This document shows, piece after piece, positions 58,108 through 64,000 of a stretch of 64,000 bases of DNA (its first letter is position 1; each line of letters opens with the position of its first letter). The notes under the pieces were generated by a model that was not told the DNA's origin, ran no database searches, and saw only the letters and a list, made by a program, of their open reading frames with translations. Made by a program: the position numbers and the translations under genes. The stretch spans positions 496,001 through 560,000 of the forward strand of contig JAFFJZ010000054.1 of assembly GCA_018340375.1 (NCBI GenBank), read 5' to 3'. Source of the stretch: Gonatopus flavifemur. Taxonomy: Eukaryota; Arthropoda; Insecta; Hymenoptera; Dryinidae.

Positions 58108-58789
58108 TGTTACGTTTGTCGTAAATAAACAAAAATAACAAAAATTTAATATTTTCAAATTATTGCTTTTTATTCTAATTTGATTCGGTTGTCAGGTTTA
58201 TCATTATAATTTCAAACTCAACTGATATCCCATATATCATGACAGTTTTTTAATTTAAAGAATTAGGTTTCGGTTCTCATATAATGATTCTAAACTTACA
58301 TATCTGAATTTTAAGAACTAGTATACAAGAAAAAAAATTTTCATTCATACAAGGAAATTCCAAACATCAACAGTCAATCGAACTCTAGAACAAGAATATT
58401 TTGCGAAATATCAGGAAAATGTATGGAATGCAACTAATTTTATGAGAAATGACGAAACTCAGGGTAAACCCAAAACATAGCTGTTGCTATAGAGTACTAC
58501 CATCATTCCTCGATTCGATATATCAAAACACTGAAATTGACTGTAGAAGGAATTGTTAATGAATGAATTAAGTTGAATCTAAAACCTTAACTATCTTCTT
58601 CCGATGCTGATACTCTGGAGTCCTTGTTATGTGAGAAAATATAATCTTGAAACGAATCGTGAACAGGTAATAATAGACAACATAAAACATACTTTTGATG
58701 TAATTATCTGAGCTTCTATCAAATCTCCCTCTCTCTCTCTCTTTTTCTTTACAACTGGATTGACGTTCGCTTAATTCTTCTTAAATCCA
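58108..58789. other. No gene; short (CT)n run
   Basis: AT-rich DNA with a CTCTCTCTCTCT run near 58,727-58,742. Confidence 0.5.
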
Positions 58790-59760
58790 ATCGAAAGTCT
58801 GTCCCACTCGCTGAATTAGGGTGGGAACACAACACGTATCCACACACGCAAAGTCCGTAGTCGCAACACAATAAAAAAAATCCATTATGATACACCGTAA
58901 AGTTCTGTTTCGGGTAAAACCAGCTTCACTCGCGGTACTCGTCAAACACGCGTGAATCACGACTTGATGTGTAAGACGTAAGTGGCTGTACAAGATTTGA
59001 TAGTTATTGGTCAAAATTTTGATAGAAGGCACTGCGATATACACTATTACAATTATTACATACTATCACGCACGCAGAGTCCTGTATCACGAGATCTACA
59101 AGCTTAACACGCGGGACTCGTCAAGTACGCGTCAATCACGGCTTCATGTACAACGACGTAAGTGGAGTTCTTTTTCACGAACTTAACTTGTCAACTCCGA
59201 CTCCCTTCCATCAAGACAAGAGGGTGGCGAAGCCGACTCGAACTCGTAAATCAGGGCACCCAGACGATCAGGCCCAAACCATGGTGACAGGACCGAAATG
59301 ATGGCCGCTACATGCATTTTGTCAGGTTCGTCGTGAGAAAAATAGAGATAAGGAAAAGTAACTCGATCTGTCATAGAAGAATGGATCATTGTTCGGAAGA
59401 CATACTTGGAAAACTGGCGTATGGAGTATTTAGCTTGGGAAAAAGGAGAAAGATGAAATGAAGAAACGGTGATTTTGTTGCTATGGTCAAATCGAATATT
59501 TGACCGTGATGACAAAATTTTTGAAATGATGAATTGAATTTATGCTATTTTCCAGGTGAACAAATCATATTATTTCCAGATGGAGTTTATGCTTCTCAGG
59601 TTTGAAGATTAGATTGTTAACTTGATTGAATTCAAGTGACTAATCATTCGGTGAAGATTTGAATTGATTTCAAATGGAGAGGAAAAGGATAGGAAATCTA
59701 GGAAAGGCACCTATTGTGTGTAGCAGCAACCAATAAACCCTGCCGACACGAGCATGACCG
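58790..59760. repeat. Dispersed repeat L, copy 2, with an internal duplication
   Basis: Diverged homologue of 39,690-40,510. Within it a segment of about 190 bp is present twice (ACTCGTCAAACACGCGTGAA at 58,937 and ACTCGTCAAGTACGCGTCAA at 59,123). Confidence 0.4.
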
Positions 59761-59770
59761 ATCCCTTTAA

Positions 59771-60500
59771 CCCTTTGCGGCATACGTTTTTCAGATGAAC
59801 GGTTTTTCATGAAACTTGCTATATATGGGTTTTTGAGGTCACTGATTACGAATCTGGACTCAGATTTGCAAAATTCAAGATGGCGGATTCAATATGGCGG
59901 CAAAAAATTTGAAAATATGGGGGATTACGCTGAAACTCACGTGTCGGGGATTTTTTGGGTCGCTGATTACGAATCTGGACTCAGATTTCCAAAATTCAGA
60001 ATGGCGGATCCAATATGGCGGTGGAAAATTTGAAAAATTGCGGAATTTTGCTGAAACTCACGTGTCGGGGATTTTTCGGGTTGCTGATTACGAATCTGAA
60101 CGCAGATTTGCAAAATTCAAGATGGCGGTTTCAAGATGGCGGCGAAGAATTGGAAAAATTGGGGGATTTTGCTGAAATTCACGTGTCGGGGATTTTTCGG
60201 ATCGCTGATTACGAATCTGAACGCAGATTCCCAAAATTCGAAATGGCGGAGCCAATATGGCGGCGAAAAATTTGGAAAATTGCGGAATTCCGCTGAAAAA
60301 TACGTGTCAGGGATTTTTCAGGTCGCCAATTACGAATCTGAACCAGATTTTGAAAATTCAAAATGTCAGATTCAAGGTGGTGACGGAAAATTTTGAAAAT
60401 CGTGTAACCATGCTGAACTTTATGCACGGAGGGGCTTTCGGTTCGTTGATTGCGAATTCAAACTCAAATTTCAGAAATTCGAACAGCGAATTCGGATGGC
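59771..60500. repeat. TTAA-CCC end followed by a 121-bp tandem array
   Basis: TTAA (59,767-59,770) precedes CCCTTTGCGGCATACG, a piggyBac-style terminus. From 59,809 units of exactly 121 bp follow (ATGGCGGMRAA recurs at 59,894, 60,015, 60,136 and 60,257). Each has GTCGGGGATTTTTYGG, GCTGATTACGAATCTG and CAAAATTC. I read it as the left end of piggyBac-like element 3. Each unit holds overlapping open frames, which are repeat artefacts. Confidence 0.75.
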
Positions 60501-61092
60501 GTTAGAAAACTTGGGAAAACGGGATTCTGCAAAAAGCTTGTAAACTCATTGTTTTTTAATCAATCACCGCAGACCAACTTCTTTCCTCTGGAATTCAATA
60601 TTTTTCATTCGAATAATGAACAAGAAATAGAAGAAATGAACATTTGAAGATCGAACAATTAAGGAAGAGGAATTTATTTATCAATCATTTAGAGAACCTT
60701 ATTTTTCGACAATGAATTCTCATAGATTTAGGCTTCAATGAAAGTCACCGCGTTTGGTTGATTCCAGAGACACAAACGTGGACGTAGCGGCAATTGTCTC
60801 CATTTTGTTTTTTCTTGTTTTTTTTTGTTTTTTTATTTTCTCAATTTTCTGATTTTTAATTTTTCTGATTTTGTATTCTTGAATTTTTTTTATTTTGTGT
60901 TTTTTCTCCATCTCGTATCTTTATATTTCCATTATTCATTCCAAATTTCTCAATTTTCCATCAAAAATTTTTCAATCATTTCTCATTTTCAACTCTTCAG
61001 TTTCTACAGTTTTCTTTATAGCATAAAATTTCACAATTTTGTGTTCTCAATTTTATGGTTCCACAATTTATGTATAAGAATGTTCATGCATG
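60501..61092. other. No gene; T-rich low-complexity DNA
   Basis: Runs of TTTTC/TTTTG from about 60,800 to 61,020; the long plus-strand frame there is compositional. Confidence 0.6.
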
Positions 61093-62712
61093 GTAATTTC
61101 GAAAACAATTTTGATCATGTTTTATGCACAATGGCACATTGCAAGTACTGCAGGTATATGAAGTCCTGCAAGGTTGACTCTCTGTACTACAAAAAGCACA
61201 ACGTGTTGGAACGCTTACACATACGGGCATATGACAGGATTGAGATCGTCTTGTCTCAAAAGATACTGTAGGTTTTCTGAAACCTTCTTCCCGTAGGTGT
61301 AGGTAAACGATGGCTTGCCAATTGATCTACTAAAAATAACCTGAATTTTTCTGATGCCATTGGATGTGCTGGATTTCTGGTATTGTAAATAATCAATGCA
61401 TTTATAATGGCTACCTCCAAAAAATGCCAAAATATGCGGTGCCACCATTTTTTTGATTCCCTATCAATTTTGTAAGTTGCTATTAGGTGATCAGATCTAT
61501 CAACATATCCCATATTTTCATGATAGTCAGAGCACGTAACTGGGCAAGTTACTTGTTTCAGAGAACCATCTTTTTGTGTACGATTTGTCACAGTAACCTC
61601 ACAAGGATCATGATAGTTGGATGAAAAGGAAACAGCTTTTTTATTCATCCACTTGACCCAGCTAATTCCAGCACCACAAGTACGGTATTCATACTGCCTA
61701 TGCGCCATTTTTTTATCAGGAATAATGCTTTTCGGTACCCCTTTTTGTTGGAACGAGCAGTTCCACAAGCAAACACTTTCTTTTTCAAATCTATCATAAG
61801 ATCAAGACCGGTGAAAAAATCATCGGAAAATATATGATGATTTTTTCCTACTAAGTTACGCGTCAAATCTTTCACTACCCGGGCACCCAATTGCTTTTCA
61901 GCACTTCCAGCTTTACCTGTGTATACCTGAAACTCGCACACGTATCGCGATGCATCTGCGCGCGTCCAAACTTTGTATCCACGTCTTATGGGCTTGTTCG
62001 GCATGTACTGCTTCAAACTGCTACGGCCTTTGAACTTGATCATGGATTCATCAATAGATTGGTTTTGGCTGGGTTTCCAACAATTCTTGAAAGTTTCGGA
62101 TAATTCATCTAAGAATGGTCTTAGCTTATAAAATTTATCATAATTTTTATCCCATTTTCTCGGTTCTTGACTGTTATCAGCCATGTGTAAATGACTCAGA
62201 AGAAATCCAAACCTATCAACCGTCATCAATTTGCATATGTATGGATCATTCAATTTTGGATCTGTCGACCGATAATCGCGGTAAGAGGGGGATTTTTTCA
62301 CGCCCATCATTATATTTATAGCGAAAAACACTAGTAATTCCTCTTTGGTTATGGAATCAGCTTTAGTTTTTTTCCGTCTCAAGTACAGGTTTGTTTGTTC
62401 AACAATTAGATCTGAAAGTTCATGGGGGAACAGACATAAAAATATGACTAAAGGTGTAGTCACATCATCTGTAATATTTGGACCGAAAGTTTCAGTACAT
62501 GGGGAATCGTCTTGGGTTTTTCTTTTTTCCGCCCACATAAAATCATTATCATTGAATTCTATGTCATCATCATCAAAACTTCCTGAGTCAGGATAATCTT
62601 CAGAAAGATTTCTTTCGCCATCACATCCAGTATAATCATTCTCAATATCATCATCATTACACAACCCATCGATAGATTCAGCATCACTGGGAATATCAGT
62701 AATCTCATCCAT
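61093..62712 (-). pseudogene. piggyBac transposase 3 (different lineage), two frameshifts
   Basis: Starts MDEITDIPSDAESIDGLCND with a long acidic N-terminus. The core has YLRRKKTKADS, DYRSTDPKLNDPYICKLM, the first Asp in QSIDESMIKFKGRSSLKQYM (D221), PIRRGYKVW and the second in HHIFSDDFFTGLDL (D297). A frameshift near 61,750 is followed by MAHRQYEYRTCGAG, GYVDRSDHLIATYK (third Asp), WWHRIFWHFLEVAIINALII and PTPTGRRFQ. A second shift near 61,275 precedes the Cys-rich end (SCHMPVC, CAFCSTESQPC, CSTCNVPLCIKH). This is the classic piggyBac layout. All catalytic and zinc residues remain, so only two indels disable it. Its right terminus was not found. Confidence 0.9.
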
Positions 62713-63164
62713 ATTTCGAAGTTATATGAAGTGATATGTCTTGTGCACCAAATATAAGTGATAGATGAACTTTAGTCGTTCCCACGACTGATGGAGAAGA
62801 ATGCCTTTTCACAGAAAAATTTGCGGAAGACAGTTTTTCACAATCCGGTTGGCCTGCCACACAAACGCGATCTTTGACACGGATCAGTTGTCTTCACTCA
62901 ATATCAAATAACAATAGACATATCTCAGTCAATACTAATATGTACTACAATAATTGATATTCCGATTATAGATACAAGAAACCAGTTGCGAAGTAGCGAT
63001 GAAAACCCTAAGTCTATCATGCGTAGAAAATCAATTTTGAGTGGTGAAGCTTCAAATAAATATTATAATGGTATTTTGCACAAAAATAATAATATTTTCG
63101 AATATTTGTATGGATTATGAAATCTGTACATATTATTATTTTTGGTGAATAATTTACGTCCCAG
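62713..63164. other. No recognisable feature
   Basis: Upstream DNA of transposase 3. I searched for a GGGTTAA-type right end and did not see one. Confidence 0.45.
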
Positions 63165-63760
63165 ATAGCACAAGAGTTCCAAAAATTTTTTCAATCGCCC
63201 GTCTGCCCTCACCAAGCCCTTGATGGGGGTTGCATTTGAAAGATTCGGAAAAATTCAAATGTACGTGTATTTCTATGTTTTTTGGGACGTTCAAACCAAA
63301 AATGATAGGGGAAAAGAATTCCAATCCCTCTCTCACCCGCTAGCACCCTCCTACCACCCCCTGATGTGGGTTGAATTTTGAATTTACATAAAAAATTCAA
63401 ATGTATGTGGATTTCTATGTTTTTTGAGATGCTGAACCCAAAAATGATGAGGTAAAAGGATTCCAACCCCTCTCTTACCTACTAGCACCCTCCTACTACC
63501 CCCTGATCGGGGTTGAATTTCAAACTTCCGTAAAAAATTCCAATGTATGTGGATTTCTATGTTCTTTGGGATGCTTAAACCGAGAATGATAACAAAATAG
63601 AAATTCAACCCCTCTCCTGCCCGCTAGCTCCCTCCCACCACCCCCTGATGGGGGCTGAATTTGAAACTCATGTAAAAAATTTGGATGTATATGTATTTCC
63701 ATGTTTTCTGGGACGTTTGAATGAGAAATGATAACAAATAACAAATTTCACCGCTTTGTT
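63165..63760. repeat. 142-bp tandem repeat, about four units
   Basis: CCCCTGATGKGGGTTG-type blocks recur at about 63,212, 63,353, 63,496 and 63,637 (spacing 141-143 bp). Each is followed by AAAAAATTCAAATGTATGTG and TTTCTATGTTTTTTGGGA-like phrases. Overlapping minus-strand frames in each unit are artefacts. Confidence 0.88.
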
Positions 63761-64000
63761 ACCCGCTAAGAGTAGAACCAAATCATGAATGCATCTGATA
63801 TTTCCATTTCATGAAGTATTGACGTTTACAACATAGGATACTGTTCAACCTGTTGAATCAACAAGTGATTGACTTTGGATCGCCGGAATTTTGAGTATTG
63901 AGCCCATGAAAGCTTTGGTCCTTCTGTTTCATCATGAATCGATAGCGTAAATCGCTGAGAACTGACTTTCATGTGGATTCTACTAGGTTCTTTTGAATGA
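63761..64000. other. No recognisable feature
   Basis: Short AT-rich tail of the window. Confidence 0.5.

Noticed and set aside
59809..60400. Regular 121-bp repeats as a CRISPR array
   Set aside because: The whole unit repeats, with no unique spacers, and the setting is eukaryotic and next to a piggyBac-type end.
60825..61271. Phe-rich 148-codon frame as a membrane protein
   Set aside because: It is the product of T-rich low-complexity DNA and overlaps the opposite-strand piggyBac Cys-rich end.
63165..63760. Overlapping minus-strand frames as a repeat protein
   Set aside because: They shift frame from unit to unit and follow the 142-bp DNA period, not a protein period.

Overview
The window reads as eukaryotic, AT-rich intergenic DNA packed with transposable elements. 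It is almost certainly from an arthropod and most likely an insect. I infer this from the mix of DD41D Tc1/mariner, piggyBac, hAT-like, CACTA-like and RTE-like families, the many TA-flanked MITEs, and the absence of operons, Shine-Dalgarno-led genes or any clear host gene. I cannot name the species.

Layout. 0-4.5 kb: MITE end, broken mariner, RTE 3' fragment, and a hAT-like element (8-bp duplication) inside an older repeat whose uninterrupted paralogue lies at 17.04-17.61 kb. 4.7-8.4 kb: CACTA-like element 1 with a transposase-like gene (one in-frame stop). 8.5-12.2 kb: palindromes, decayed tandem repeats and a 52-nt hairpin. 12.2-13.6 kb: GC-rich island of unknown nature. 13.8-15.9 kb: DD41D element A. 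18.9-30.7 kb: a giant inverted repeat (about 1.4-kb arms, each with a tRNA-like box), with piggyBac-like element 1 and a 372-bp perfect-looking hairpin at its centre and an RTE-like retrotransposon in its right arm. 31.5-36.4 kb: complete piggyBac-like element 2 (TTAA duplications, one stop codon). 37-38.5 kb: a MITE and a further TIR element. 40.6-45.8 kb: three Tc1/mariner-type elements lined up in one TA run, the last with an uninterrupted 353-aa DD41D transposase. 46-49 kb: MITEs, a MULE-like fragment and a LINE 3' end. 49.2-53.2 kb: head-to-head RTE copies. 53.55-57.3 kb: CACTA-like element 2. 57.7 kb to the end: a TE-associated ORF relic, a dispersed repeat, a 121-bp tandem array at the apparent end of piggyBac-like element 3 with its broken gene, and a 142-bp tandem array.

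How the parts relate. The coding content is transposases and reverse transcriptases, each of which would act on its own termini. Only the transposase at 44,260-45,321 is uninterrupted with all three catalytic residues. The many short inverted-repeat elements carry no gene and would depend on such enzymes. The nesting gives a relative order: repeat, then hAT-like element, then CAGTGGG MITE at 2.2-4.0 kb; giant inverted repeat, then piggyBac 1 and RTE 1, then a hAT-like MITE inside piggyBac 1.
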